Part shown: positions 32,409-44,007 of the stretch, in pieces
Numbering within the stretch: position 1 is the first letter of the stretch
Layout: the number at the start of each line of letters is the position of its first letter
Source: Clytia hemisphaerica
Taxonomy: Eukaryota > Cnidaria > Hydrozoa > Leptothecata > Clytiidae
Direction: 5' to 3'
Length of the DNA stretch: 64,000 nucleotides
NCBI GenBank assembly: GCA_902728285.1
Contig: CACVBU010000615.1
Span: 2,051,069-2,115,068, forward strand
Notes under the pieces: model-generated
Seen by the model: only the letters and a program-made list of their open reading frames with translations
The model's database searches: none
What the model was told of the DNA's origin: nothing
Program-made: the position numbers and the translations under genes

Positions 32409-35400
32409 CTGAAAAAGAATTAAGAATTTTATCATCAATCAATCAATCAATCAAATGCTAAATTATGAATATTTCATAACATAGTGAAACGCATAATGAA
32501 TTAAATGAAGTATCATCCTCTTACATAAAACATCATCTATTCTTTTCAGAGAGAATTACGCTTAAAATCGATGAAGTCAAATATTCATCTTACCTTCCTC
32601 AGCCGGTGCCCTATTCTCGTCCCCATTTTCCGCCTTGACTTCTTTGAAAGAGCCAACCCAGCCGTAGTTGCGTAGCAACGTCTCCTGTTTGTCAGTGTCG
32701 TTTAAAAAGTCTCGAATTTTGTGCCACACCTCGTACCCAGCCCTCGAGATCGGCATGCAACGCATTTTTAACAGTGACGATAAAGTACCCTGGGAACGCT
32801 GTAAAATGTGTTTCGAGAAGCGAGCCTGACTGATGATAGGGGTTACGATATAGCCATTGTTGTAGATGGTCTGCTAGCTGGTGAATGTCTTCCTGGTCAA
32901 AAGCTCCTATATGAATGTCGTGCGAAGGTATGGATGAAGAAGGTTGAGCCAGGGGTTCAAGGTTCACTTGGAGGTGGCTGTCAGCGGTTGAAGAGACTGT
33001 TGTTTTCACAAGGGTAGGGGTAGGTGCAGACTGTGCAACCCCCTCGGGTTGAGGATCGGGTTCTGCAGACTGTTCTTGAGAGGGGATAGTACTGGATGTG
33101 GTAGGATCTTGGGAGCTGGATGATGGTAAAGGCTCTTGGTGAGTCATTGAGTTTGATATCGGTTGTTGATAACTGGACGATGAAGATGAGGTTTGCGATG
33201 CTGAAATAGAATGAATAATCATATTGGCATTGAAATACCTTCCCATTAACAAAAGTATATAAAAGGTAAGGTATTTCGAGCTCACTTAATTTGAAAATAT
33301 GGTCCTTTGTTTAAATTTTTATCACATCAGATTCTCAAAGCTCAAGCTACTAAAGTTTAACAACAGCGATTCCAAGGGCTTAATAGTAAAACTCACCTTT
33401 ATATTTTTTGGCTTTCAAGGAGAACGAGTCTTGCAATTCTTTATTTTCAAGAAAATGTTTGATTCTGTGCCATACTTCCTCTCCTTGTCTTGAAGTTGGA
33501 GCAGTTGCCCAACGCAATAAATGTGAAATGGTTCCTTGCGATCGATTCAGGTAATGCGTTGCAAAGTATCCTTGGCTGACCCAGTGATTACGGTGAAGCC
33601 ATGCTTTCAAAGCTTCTGCAATCTGATGAACTTCACGTTGACTGATTAGGTTATCTTCCCAAAATGCTTTGCGATGTTGGTGAATAAGAGGACTTCTGGG
33701 AGTTGGTTGTTGCGGGGACTCCTGGTAGTGATGGTTGTTGGAGTGATGGTTATGGTGATTCTGTTGGTGGTGGTGTTGGTGGGCTGAAATACAATGTGTA
33801 TTATTTTGGTCCGGCCTCAAAACGATGGAGTTTGAAATATTTTTGCAGGTGAATTATATAGTGCATATATTATGTATAACAATTTGATAACAAATACTGG
33901 CAACGTATCATAGGAGAAAGAAGACAATACTAAGGTACCGGGTGCGCCACAAAAAAGTTTCTCTCTTTGAAACTAAATTTCTCAAAATCGAAAAATTTTA
34001 AAAGAACCATTCCCATTTCATTGGAAAGAAAAAAGATAAACTTAAATTTTGATGGGTCATTTATTAAATTTGGTTCATTAGATCAAAAGTTATGCTCAAT
34101 TGAATAAAAAAGTTCCTTTCAGAAAGTGCTCGAAAACGTTGAAAATTGACCTATCAAATTTTTATTCCAAATTTGGTAGTCGCAATAGCCTTTACATGAT
34201 TAAGAGCATTTTTCAGTAACTAAACACATAAATTTTAAAACTGAAGGGTCAACAAGAGTTTAAAATATTCATCAAAATCAATTTAATTTACTTATACCGA
34301 AATTTTCCTAATATTTTTGGTTAAAGACCGGAAAAAGTCTATGTAAAGCTGGATTAACCTCGAAACCCATATTTGATGTATTTTTAAGAATTTTACCAGG
34401 TTTTTTGGCCTTTTTCGACGAATTTTTCTTCCTTATTAAAACTCTTATTGAAATTCAACCTTCCTTTATGTAACCAAAAATCATTTCGACAGCTAATTAT
34501 CATTTTTTAATGACTGATTCGAAAATACTGATGTATCATGTAATTATGCTTCTGTTTAATTTGATAGGTCTATTTTTAACTTTTTTAAGCACTTTTTGAA
34601 AGTAACTTTTTTATTCAATTGAACATAACTTTTGATCTAATGATTCGAATTTAATAAATGACGCATCAAAATCTAAGTTTATCTTTCTTCTTTCTAATGA
34701 AATAGAAATGGTTCTTTTAAAAATTTTAGATTTCGAGAAATTTAGTTTAAAAGAGAGAAACTTTTTTGTGGCGCACCCGGTAGTAAAAAGAAGATAATTG
34801 TCTCTTACCGATTTCTGTATCGTCAAAAGAATCTCCACAAGGGCACGATAATGCTCTCCTTAATTCTGGATTCCTCAAAAAATGTTTTATTTTAATCATG
34901 TCTTCCACTTCTCTAGTAGAAAGGTGCTCCTGCAAATCTACCATGGATAAAAGATCCTCCAAGTGTCTTCTGTTTTCTTGTAAGATTAACCGAGCAAAAT
35001 GTTCTTTGCACAAGTGCTTATTAAGTGAGAACCACTCCAGTAATTCTACTGCTAAATCCTTTGTATTTTCCACGAACTGGTTTCTATTTGAGTCATTCTC
35101 TGGTAGAAATGGATTTGAAGATGTGCCTGGTTCTTGGTGGTCACCTTGGCATTCGATTTTGGCATATTTCAGTCTATTGATTATTAAAAATTGTTCAAAA
35201 TGTTGACATGTGTTGAAGGGTAGCTCAACTTGGTAGTTGCATCTCTTTTCTGCTGTACATGTAAAAGAAAGGATAAAAAGTACCTTTCAACCAGCGCCCG
35301 CACGTGTTTTCCTTGTTGTCATACATTCTTCATGAATTACAGTAGAAATTTGGTTTGGAAAAATTGGTTTATTTTGATTTGTAGTAATTTTACAGCTTGA

Positions 35401-38400
35401 ATCATTTACAGTAGACATTTAAAGCATCTCTCAAACTCTCCTTTTGTTTTATCATTTTAAGAAAAATTTCGTGTACAATCAGAACTTGGCTTTCGTTTTA
35501 GTGAGGAGTAAAATTTCTCCTTTCCTGAACTTTAGTTTTTATGATATTTTGATATTAATTTAACTGATGCTCATGACTAGAATTTTATGCGATGCCTTAT
35601 TGAATGTTGACTCATTCAGAAAAAAACACAAAAAGAATCGAGAAAAAACAACAACAAGAAGAAGTGACTCACCGATATGTTCTTTGTGATTTACTTCTTC
35701 AGAATCATTGACTTTGTTACCATCGGTGGAGGGCGTTGGCGAGGGCGGTGTTTTCTTTTTCGTCATTTCTTCCGTCAAAATGTGTTGTTCATCATCTGTG
35801 TCAATGATGTAAACTGGTGGCGCCACCTCTTGTGGTTGCGGTGCCGCTAAAGGTTGGGATGTAGGTGGAGGCGGTTTGGTATCTGGGCTTGTTTTCGGAG
35901 TTCCTTGTGGTTTATCGTTTGACCCGAAATTACGGGATATGATTTCCATGGATATGTTCTGTAGGTTTTTGATGCTTGCTTCAAGTTTACGTCCACGTTT
36001 TGTGTTTATCACTTCATGTTGTTTGGAAGTTTGTAAAGGTAGTGGTGATACTATCGATTGGTTTGTATTACCTTGAAGTGGGATGGTGGGCGGGTTAATG
36101 ATGGGCGGTTGTAGGCGTTGTGCTTGAACCATTCTCAATGGTTGATTTGGAACCATACTTGGAGATGGGAACATGTTTCTTGGATGTGTATTAGCTGGTG
36201 GAAAGCCTCTGTTTTGAATGAAACTCTGAAGCGGTTGATGGTAATGGTTAGAAGATACCGGCCCACGTTGCATTTGTCCGAGCGGTGAAGTCATTGGAGT
36301 AGGGTATCTCAGAGCCCATTGACCGTTGACATTAACTGGTACTATTTTTTGTTGTTGACTGTTGATGTTGACATTGATTGGTGGGATATTTGGTTGATTC
36401 ATATGTCTTATTTGAGGTTTACCGTTGATGAGTGATCCAATGTGCACTGGTAATTGTCTCATCTGCATGCCCATCATCTGGACACCTCTATTCTGATTCA
36501 CTTGTTGGCCATTCAATAATGGTTTAGCTTGGTTGTACTGGAGAGGAGCACGTTGATTGATTGTTGTAGCTTGATTGGCTTGAATCACTTGTGGGCTGAT
36601 ATTTCGGAGTTGTAAGACTTGTCCTTCTGCAGTTTTGATTAAAATTGGCGAACGTTGTGGTTGGTTGATACTTGATTGTGGTTGTGCTACAGAGAATGGG
36701 CCAACTTTCTGAGATAAGGCTTGGTTGACAACGATAGTTGTTGGTGGACGGATATTGTTTGGTAACATCGGTGAAATTTCTAGTTTGTTTTGCATTGGTT
36801 TTGGGTCAGAACCAATTGGAGGGTTGACCTGTTTTGTAATAATAGTTGGCTTTACCTTGGCTATCATTGCTGCAGGTCCATTTGGTAATGTATTGTTGCT
36901 GGCCGAGCTGTTCGTTAAGGGTGCTTTTGGGAGAATAACTTTGAATATGGGTGGTTTTAAACTATTTGGTAGGCTAGAATCTGGCGAAGGTGAACCACTG
37001 CTTGGAGCATCTCCAATAACAATGACTTTAGGAGAGTCTCCATTTTTAGAGTTTTCCTTGGCTTGAAGTTTAGCAAGTTTCTTCGAGATTTTTTCTTCCT
37101 CTTTTTCTTTCCTCGTTGGTGTTACTTTAACTCGAACTTTTCCTTTTATATTAGAAAGTCCTGATATAATTTGTGATGTCGGTATCGTAGGTAGATCATG
37201 CGTTTCTGTGAGGTCCACAACAGGCTTTTGTAGAGTTCTTTTCTCTTTCTTCTTCTCAATTTTGATAATATCTCTACTGAAAGTTTCATACATAAGATCT
37301 TCCTCCACAGCCTTTGCTTTAGCACTTGGTTTAACAGTCCTTTTTGATTTGGTCATAGAGGGGCTTTTTGTTGTCATAGAGGGGCTTTTGGTTGCCCCAG
37401 TTGTAATGATAGGCTTTTGATGCGAATTCTTATATTTTCGCCCTTTTGCAGAAAAAGCAGCCATTTCTAAAATATCTTCGGGTGGGGGTGGTGGGGCGTT
37501 GTCCATAACTTGTTCAACGTTCATATTTTCATTATTACAAACTGTCAAGTCGGCGCCCATTTCTTTTGCAATGTCTAAGAGGTCATGTGAAGCTCTATCA
37601 CGTGCAAGGTAATGGCTGAAAGTGTTTTGTTTGTTATCTGTCATGTTTAACATGGAGCTCTCAAGACCATCATTCTTGAATTGATCTAACATCGAAGTTA
37701 ACATGTTCTTTTGAAACTGATAAAGACGAAATGGTGGTTTCCCTCTATCAGGTTGAGCACATTGAAACGCTGTTTGACTGATCAAGTCTGCACACAGATG
37801 CAATGGATTTTGCCAAGACTTGTTGGTTACAATCAAACAATTCTTAAACTCTTTTAACAATAAGTTGAATTTCTTCAACAATATGTCCATATGTCCGTGA
37901 GTGCAATTGAAAACATACATTTCTTTAACCATAACATGAAGAACTGTATCCCCATCCTCAGTAACAACATTTTCTGGCTCGTGGCCTGCATCGACCATGG
38001 CAAAACACCCAGCACATTTTCCCATCAAAGCTATATAGTGAAGCAAAGGAAAGTTTGTATTCTTCCCAGGATCAAATATAGAGTCACTAGCTTGAAGGTT
38101 ACCATTGCTTCCACCATAATACGAATTAATCAAGTCAAGAAATACTAATGTTGTTCCTGAATCATTTTCAATCATTTTTCTAGCACCCACAAGTAGTGGA
38201 TGATGTTCTAATGTACAGTTTGTTTTACAGAACGGTGGACAATCAGAACGCAATCCTCCTTTTGGTTTCTTAGCAGGTGTAGTCAAAGTTTCCAATGATT
38301 TCTTTTTGATTTTTCTCTTCCCTGGGGCTGATGTTAACGGAACATCTGCTACCATCTTTGGAGTTTCTGATGGAGTACAAACATCGATCATTTCTTGATC

Positions 38401-38841
38401 AGTATTACAACTGTCATTATTATCAGTGTTTTCTACTTGTGGTTTTTCATCTTCGACAACTTTCCATTCTTTACTTTTCTCAGGAGATCCTTGATTCATA
38501 CGAATTTTCAATTTCCATTTTGGTTTAGTGTCACTACTACGAGATTTATCTAACAACTCAGTATTTTCATTGTTTATTATATCTGATTGATCAATATCTT
38601 CAATAGTCTGAGAATCAGTGTCTGGGTCACAATCACTCGCTTGTGATGTATTAATGTCTGTTTTGCTTTCGTCTGCAGACATCTCTTCAGGTTTATCATC
38701 GATTTTGAGTTCACCATCATCTTCTGTGCTACATTCTGTTTTGTTATCTTTGTTGATTTCAGATTCCTCTTCGACTTTCATTGGGGGTTCTTCATCGTCC
38801 ATTTTATTTGTTTCTTTCTCTGAGCTTTTCTCATCAGACAT
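31900..38841 (-). CDS. ankyrin-repeat / multi-CUT-domain nuclear protein
   Basis: Five exons, all introns phase 1: 38841-35673, 35252-34809, 33783-33397, 33200-32594, 32408-31900 (TGA). Exon 1 (1,056 codons) has an acidic N-terminus, a basic NLS-like stretch (about 175-195), a Cys cluster CPPFCKTNC, degenerate ankyrin repeats (about 265-450; FPLLHYIALMG, DGDTVLHVMV, QNPLHLCAD) reminiscent of IkB-type proteins, then a long Pro/Gln/Asn-rich disordered region. Exons 2-5 each encode one CUT domain; three keep the signature RSQGT[IL]S-x-LL. CUT domains bind DNA in CUX, ONECUT and SATB proteins, usually with a homeodomain; I see none here before the stop. A role as a chromatin-associated regulator is inferred. 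Exon 4 has one extra base (32839-32842) that breaks the frame. The start lies in a good context; a non-coding 5' exon is possible. Confidence 0.75.
32594..33200 (-). CDS. exon 4: CUT domain 3 with +1 frameshift
   Basis: A Ser/Pro/Gln-rich linker leads into DIHQLADHLQQWLYRN; the frame then shifts, and the CUT domain continues in the next frame as SQARFSKHILQRSQGTLSSL ... GYEVWHKIRDFLNDTDKQE. The exon is 607 bp, whereas a phase-1/phase-1 exon must be a multiple of 3 (606 expected). The extra base falls in a run of four C (G on the plus strand, 32839-32842). It could be a sequencing error in a homopolymer, a polymorphism or a true lesion; the rest of the exon and both splice sites are intact, which favours an error or a recent event. 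Confidence 0.75.
33397..33783 (-). CDS. exon 3: CUT domain 2
   Basis: 387 bp, phase 1 at both ends. It begins with a His/Asn-rich low-complexity stretch (HQHHHQQNHHNHHSNNHH), then a CUT domain: EVHQIAEALKAWLHRNHWV, SQGYFATHYLNRSQGTISHL, EEVWHRIKHFLENKEL. Confidence 0.8.
33938..34780. mobile_element. 843-bp TA-flanked element with about 200-bp TIRs
   Basis: The ends CCGGGTGCGCCACAAAAAAG and the inverse are flanked by TA (33936-33937, 34781-34782). The inverted arms (about 33938-34150 and 34565-34780) are similar over about 200 bp. It lies in the intron between CUT exons 2 and 3, starting only about 27 bp from the exon 2 donor. No ORF of note; non-autonomous mariner-like. Confidence 0.75.
34809..35252 (-). 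CDS. exon 2: divergent CUT domain 1
   Basis: 444 bp, phase 1 at both ends. ENTKDLAVELLEWFSLNKHL and CKEHFARLILQENRRHLEDL keep the CUT length and hydrophobic pattern, but the SQGT signature is lost (ENRRH instead), so DNA contact by this copy is doubtful. The motif EVEDMIKIKHFLRNPELRR aligns with the closing helix of the other three. Confidence 0.65.
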
Positions 38842-39222
38842 GATTTGTTTCTGATATCTTTACTCTGTAACGAGACAAAATAATAACAAATCATGAGAAA
38901 ATTTGATTAGTTTTCTTTGAGTTAATTGACAATAATTATTGATGTATTAAAGTGATCAATCAAAAATCAATTTCAGAACTTTCCAAAATTGATTGGTTCA
39001 AGAATTAAGAGTTAATTTCTTACAGTATAAGATAAAGAATGTGACCCCTGAATAAACTGGTTCAAAAGCCGGGTAAAGCTATTTTTTTAATTTTGAAAAT
39101 CTTTTCTCAACCCTTCCAAACATTCTTTAAATACTTTCTAAAATGAAAAGGTTGATTTCAGCTATAAAAGTTTAATCCTTATATCTGAGGAAATAAAGTT
39201 ATTTTTCAGCTAGATGCTTTAA
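38842..39222. other. upstream flank of the ankyrin-CUT gene
   Basis: A GTTACAG acceptor-like site at about 38867 on the minus strand may join an upstream non-coding 5' exon. No promoter motif is obvious. Confidence 0.3.
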
Positions 39223-39781
39223 ACCCTATTCAACCTAGGCTTTTAGGGGCGGTTCAGAACTAGGGGGGGGGGGCTTTTCCTGTACCACACCTTAACTTTT
39301 GATCTAGTGGGTCTTTTTGGATGAAATTTGGCACACAACATACTTGTCACGTAAGGTAACTTTTGACAAAAAAAATTTTTGATGACGTCACTCATCATGC
39401 CCAAAGTGAGCAAAAACCGAAAATTTCCTTTGTTCTTATAAATAGCTATTGTATTCTAACAAAGGCTTTAGAAAAAAGTTGCCTGAGTTTAAAATGCTTA
39501 TTTTATCCTAAATATTCAATAAATTACGGTTTAAAAGATATATTTGACATCAAAAATAAATTTGTATTAGAAAAGTGTCAATTTTTGTGACACCTTACTG
39601 TCAGAAATGTCATCATGCTCAAGGTGTGAAAATATTTAGGTGTCAAATTTTTTTTTATTTTGAAGCTAAATAAAAGTTAGGAATTTACAGAAAATTTCAC
39701 GGCAAAAGCTCTAATATTTCAGGAACTATTACCAATAGTTTGATCTCCGAACAGAAAGAGCCCCCCCTAGGCCGAATAGGG
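39223..39781. mobile_element. TTAA-flanked MITE
   Basis: Inverted ends (A)CCCTATTCAACCTAGG / CCTAGGCCGAATAGGG, with TTAA at 39219-39222 and 39782-39785, and a G-run near one end. A TTAA target suggests a piggyBac-type parent. The open frame at 39363-39590 lies inside and has no domain. Confidence 0.65.
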
Positions 39782-41744
39782 TTAAGTTTTACCCAGCTAC
39801 TGAGATGGTCTTAAAGACCATCCCTATTGCTCTTTTTGCACAATTTAGACTTTATTCCATATGATTTTTCTTTAGGATTAAGAGCTAGGGCTAGTTACCT
39901 TATTGGAACTAATTAGAACCCGCGAAACGCAATTTTTCGGATATTTTTTTCGGCCGTGAAAATTAGTTCCAATAAGGTAGGTATGAATATAATATGGAAG
40001 CCTACTGTCAGAATTTTAACCTGCCAAGGGTTATGTTGAAGTGAGGGCTTTAAGTTATATACCAACCACCCTGGTGGAGACTTGAAATTAAGCATAGAGT
40101 AAAACCCCGTATTTTGCTGTTATTTTTTCACTCCAAGAGGCTAACTTCTAAGGTCGGTCTATAAAACTTTCTATGGAATAATTATGTGTGAGAAATGATT
40201 GTAATCTGAGATCAGGAGGCTTCAAAGTACCACTGTACCAAAAATAAAGTTTTTTTACTCATTTTTCTCCTATTGGTTTTCAACTTCAATTTCTAAAAAA
40301 ATTATACTGCTCTGAATTATCCTTTCAACAGCATAGTATTGAATTATTGAAGCAATTTTTTTGGAAGATGGCAAATAAAACAAAGATGTTTCTGTGTTCA
40401 AGAAAAAGGGGTGTGTAATTATTTATCATCGTTCGATTTTTGATGTTTTGAGCACTTTATATTAAAGGAAGCAAATATTCCTGATTCCTTTCATCAACTT
40501 AACCATTAATTTTGCTATAGACCCACCAAATTTTCAGTATATTTTCTTAAATTTAGAGAAAATTGCGCTCAAACCTTTTTGAAATGTACATTCAGTACAA
40601 AAACATGTCTGAGAAAGAAAGAAAGGATTAAACATCTTTAAAGAAAACTATAAAAAATGAATAACTGCCATCACTGGATACTTTTGTAGAATTGTATAAA
40701 GACTATCCATAAAAACTACTGTAGAGTTTCTAGATTCCACAACACAATAAAACATTCATTTAAACCCTTCACTATATTTCTAGTATCAAAGCATCTTGGG
40801 TAAGAATTTTAATTTCTACCTATAAAACTTACTCTTCATAGAGCTCCATTTCAGCTGCTTTAAGATTTTGACACTTTTAGCACACATCAAAGATTTGACT
40901 AAAACATAACCATTTTCCTCAGATGTTCTTTCAATCTTCAGTGTATTGATTGCATCATGAAGTATAAACGACTGGATGTCTATCTTCTATTATGTCTTTG
41001 AAGCAAGCTTCGTTTCGACAATATCCGACAATATTCTGTCACAATTTTATTCCTTTGAATTACTTAACTAAAGAGCTTGAACTTTACTTATAATTCACAA
41101 AAGAATTATTCTCAAATTTTTCCATGGTTAGTAATTGAACGCTTTTAAGGGTAAAAGCAGATATAAATCTAAAATTCTACCATTTCCTTTGAAAAATTCA
41201 CCGTTGCTTTGTTTTTTAATGACCAATTAATTAGGTGCTACTCATTAAAATACGCTGGAATAGGACCATTCTGAAGGGATCGCAGCGTAAAGAACAGGTA
41301 TACTGAAACAAACCACTCTTTGCTCCTGGTCTACCCGCCCATTGATTGAAATATTTCTATCCCAAATATGTTAGACAATAGTACGGTCATTTGGGAAAAG
41401 GACTTGTGCGATTGATTAGAGGTAATAAATAAAAAAACTCTCATAAAGTTTTTGTTGCTGAGAAAATCGTCACACTCCTAATATTCGAAGACATCAATTT
41501 CTTAACATACTATAATCTCTTAGCATACTAGGACCTCATATTATACTACCACCTAATACGAGTCAAATATATACCTAATTCTCAATGTTTGTCTTCTGAA
41601 AAATGCACAAATATGGCGGAAAAATTTGAGGAAAATAATAACAAGCAACATGCTGAATGGACCTACCTGATGATGAAACTTAGATAGCAATGAGGAGAAA
41701 AACAATCATTAAGAAAATATAGCGGTTAGCAAAAATGCATTAAA
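39782..41744. other. no gene; one small TIR element
   Basis: About 39893-39976 contains CCTTATTGGAACTAATTAG and the inverted TTAGTTCCAATAAGG, a short relative of the CCTTAAGG family. The rest is AT-rich with no supported exon. Confidence 0.45.
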
Positions 41745-42597
41745 TTTCATCATTGATTGTTGATGGGGGGAAGGGGAGTAGGGAAAAAAGAAATAGAAAG
41801 TTCCGGTTGCAAAATTGCAAAAGTTTTATTCACAATTGAATCATGCTTGATGGTGGCATTGTTTTCAATAATTTTAAGTGAAAAAACAAAGAAATATATG
41901 GAAAAAAACCCAATTCAAATCTGCAAAAACCGCGATTTCCGGCATACTTCCGGTATTTTCGGCCGGAAAAACATGATTCTCAAAAATCCGAATCCGCCAC
42001 ACTTAGGGCATTGCTGATACACATCTTTGTGCAAGATTCAGGAAAAACGAATAATGAAATCTCGACAAAATGGCAACAAACCGGTTTTGACGGCATATTT
42101 CTGGCATTTTTGGCCGAAATATTTTTCTTCATCAAAAATCAGGCTCCGTCACATTTTAGGTATTGCCATTTTGCATCAGTGTGCAGAATTTCATGAAAAA
42201 ATATAAAGTACAGCTCGAGAAATTCAAGAAAAACCAATTTTCTGGCGATATTCGGCTGTTCCGGCGATTTTAAGAAAGTTTCGGCTTCAAAAATCAGTTT
42301 TATTGACAATTAACCATATTTGATAGTGGGCATTGTTATCAATAATGATTTTGCCTGAAAAAACAAAGAAATATCAGGAAAAAGTCCAATGAAAAACTGC
42401 AAAAACGGCGATTTCCGGCATTTTCGGCCGGAAAAGAATTTTTCTCAAAAATCAGACTCGACCATGTTTTGGGCATTGTTAATACGCATCTTTGAGCAAA
42501 AAATCAGAAAAAACTAATGAGCCAATCCTGGGAAAAGCTGGTAACAGACGGACGAACATCGGTTAATTTATAGGACCTCTGAAGTAGGTCCAAAAAA
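41745..42597 (+). repeat. tandem-unit repeat with TTTCCGGCAT..CGGCCGGAAAA motifs, copy 1
   Basis: Two to three degenerate units of about 280-300 bp, each with 'GGCATTTTCGGCCGGAAAA', 'CAATGAAAA(T)CTGCAAAAAC' and 'CATGCTTGATGGTGGCATTG'. The block ends in a hairpin, GGACCTCTGAAGTAGGTCC, followed by an A-run. A second copy is at 51030-52118. Confidence 0.65.
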
Positions 42598-42689
42598 TCA
42601 CCATCAATAAACGACTTTTGTAGCCCGTCAAAGTGCATCATAAATGAAGAAAACGTCCAAAAAGATACTCTACTACACAGGAAGTGTCA

Positions 42690-43112
42690 TCGTTTAGCCC
42701 ATTGCATTATCTTTGTACAGCGCTGCCACTTTATCAAAACGAGATATGCTTGACATATACAAATCAAGAAGTTTCCAGTGTCAAAACTGTACCAAGATCA
42801 CACCACAGGTAATGGAAAGGTATAATTCAAAGGAAACATAAAAAATTCAAAGGATTCAAAAACGAAATCAAAGCCTGTGAGAATATAATGAAAAGGCAGG
42901 ACAAAGAAATAAACCATTTGAAATCACAAGACGTCAATGTTATAGTCAACGAAATGAAAGAAACTATCGACACCAGAATAACCACGCTTGAAAAGAAGAT
43001 TGAAAGCATTATTGAAAAGAACGAAGAGGAAAGACCACAGATGAGCTACGCTAAAGTTACATCCAAACACATTGAGAAAAACATTGGAGATGCAATTCGA
43101 AAAGAAAAGTAG
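42690..43112 (+). pseudogene. degenerate PHD/coiled-coil fragment, perhaps a LINE ORF1 relic
   Basis: FQCQNCTKITPQ (about 42780) looks like the end of a PHD-type zinc finger. After a stop and a frame change, a 74-codon open stretch (42888-43112) is a charged coiled coil ending SYAKVTSKHIEKNIGDAIRK. PHD plus coiled coil upstream of endonuclease-RT is common in invertebrate non-LTR elements; no endonuclease or RT follows here. Assignment is tentative. Confidence 0.4.
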
Positions 43113-43406
43113 GAGGAAAACTTTGCCATGCGGAACGAAAACCTGGTTTTGAGCCATGATTTTTAGCTGACCGGATATTTTGGAGATGATATTTTTTGAT
43201 TTTCTTGTTAAAAGTTGTGTATATTTTCATGTTATGAAGTTCTAGGTGTTTTATTTCCAATTATTTAAACATAGTTTTATGCCAAAGTACCTCTTTCATT
43301 CAATTGTTGATTTTTTCTTGCAGGTAGACCCTAAAATTTGAAAATTCAAATTGCCATAAAACCTGAAATGCTTAGATTTTGACAGGATCCTCACCTCATT
43401 CATACC

Positions 43407-43999
43407 AGGGTGGGGGGGGGCACGCAGTTACTACAAGACATGATGTGTAGTAAGTGCTTTTTCAACACTTTTTGTCAGGACCACCACCCCTTGCAGTTAC
43501 TACACCTTGGTAGTAACTGTTTTCAGAAAAGATTTCCAGGTACCACCCCTGTTTTTGAGTGATATCATCAAAAACATGCTCGAAATTACCCTAAATTGCG
43601 ATTATTTTTCAACCTAAAGCCATTTTTGTGCTAGATTTTCATTTAATTTACTTGGTTAACAGCTGTTGAGAACATTTTAATGATAATTGGGAAAGCATAA
43701 TTTCAAAGTTGGGTCTGAGAAAAATTTCAAAATTTTCGTCCATTTATAACAAAAATATTTTTTTTAACAAAGAATTTTTTCACAAACAAATTCATTTTTT
43801 GTGAAAAATTTTGAAAGTTCTTTAAAAAGAATTAAAATATAAGCACTTACTACACCAAAAGTGCTAGTTTTAGTGTTTAGCACCACCCCGAAACAGCAGT
43901 TACTACACTGTGTAGTAACTGTTTTCATAACTTCTGAATACAGTACCACCACGGTAGTAAGTGTCATACTGTCTTGTAGTAACTGCGTGCCCCCCCCTG
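43407..43999. mobile_element. G-rich-terminus MITE with GTAGTAACTG array, 8-bp TSD
   Basis: TTCATACC flanks both sides (43399-43406, 44000-44007; the exact edge may shift by one base). The ends run AGGGTGGGGG..CACGCAGTTACTACAAGACA and the inverse. GTAGTAACTG or its complement recurs at least six times, clustered in the two halves. A CAGGG-like end and an 8-bp TSD fit a hAT-type parent. Confidence 0.8.
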
Positions 44000-44007
44000 T
44001 TCATACC

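Noticed and set aside
35876..38854. plus-strand ORFs opposite the ankyrin-CUT exon
   Set aside because: They are antisense shadows of a long coding exon.
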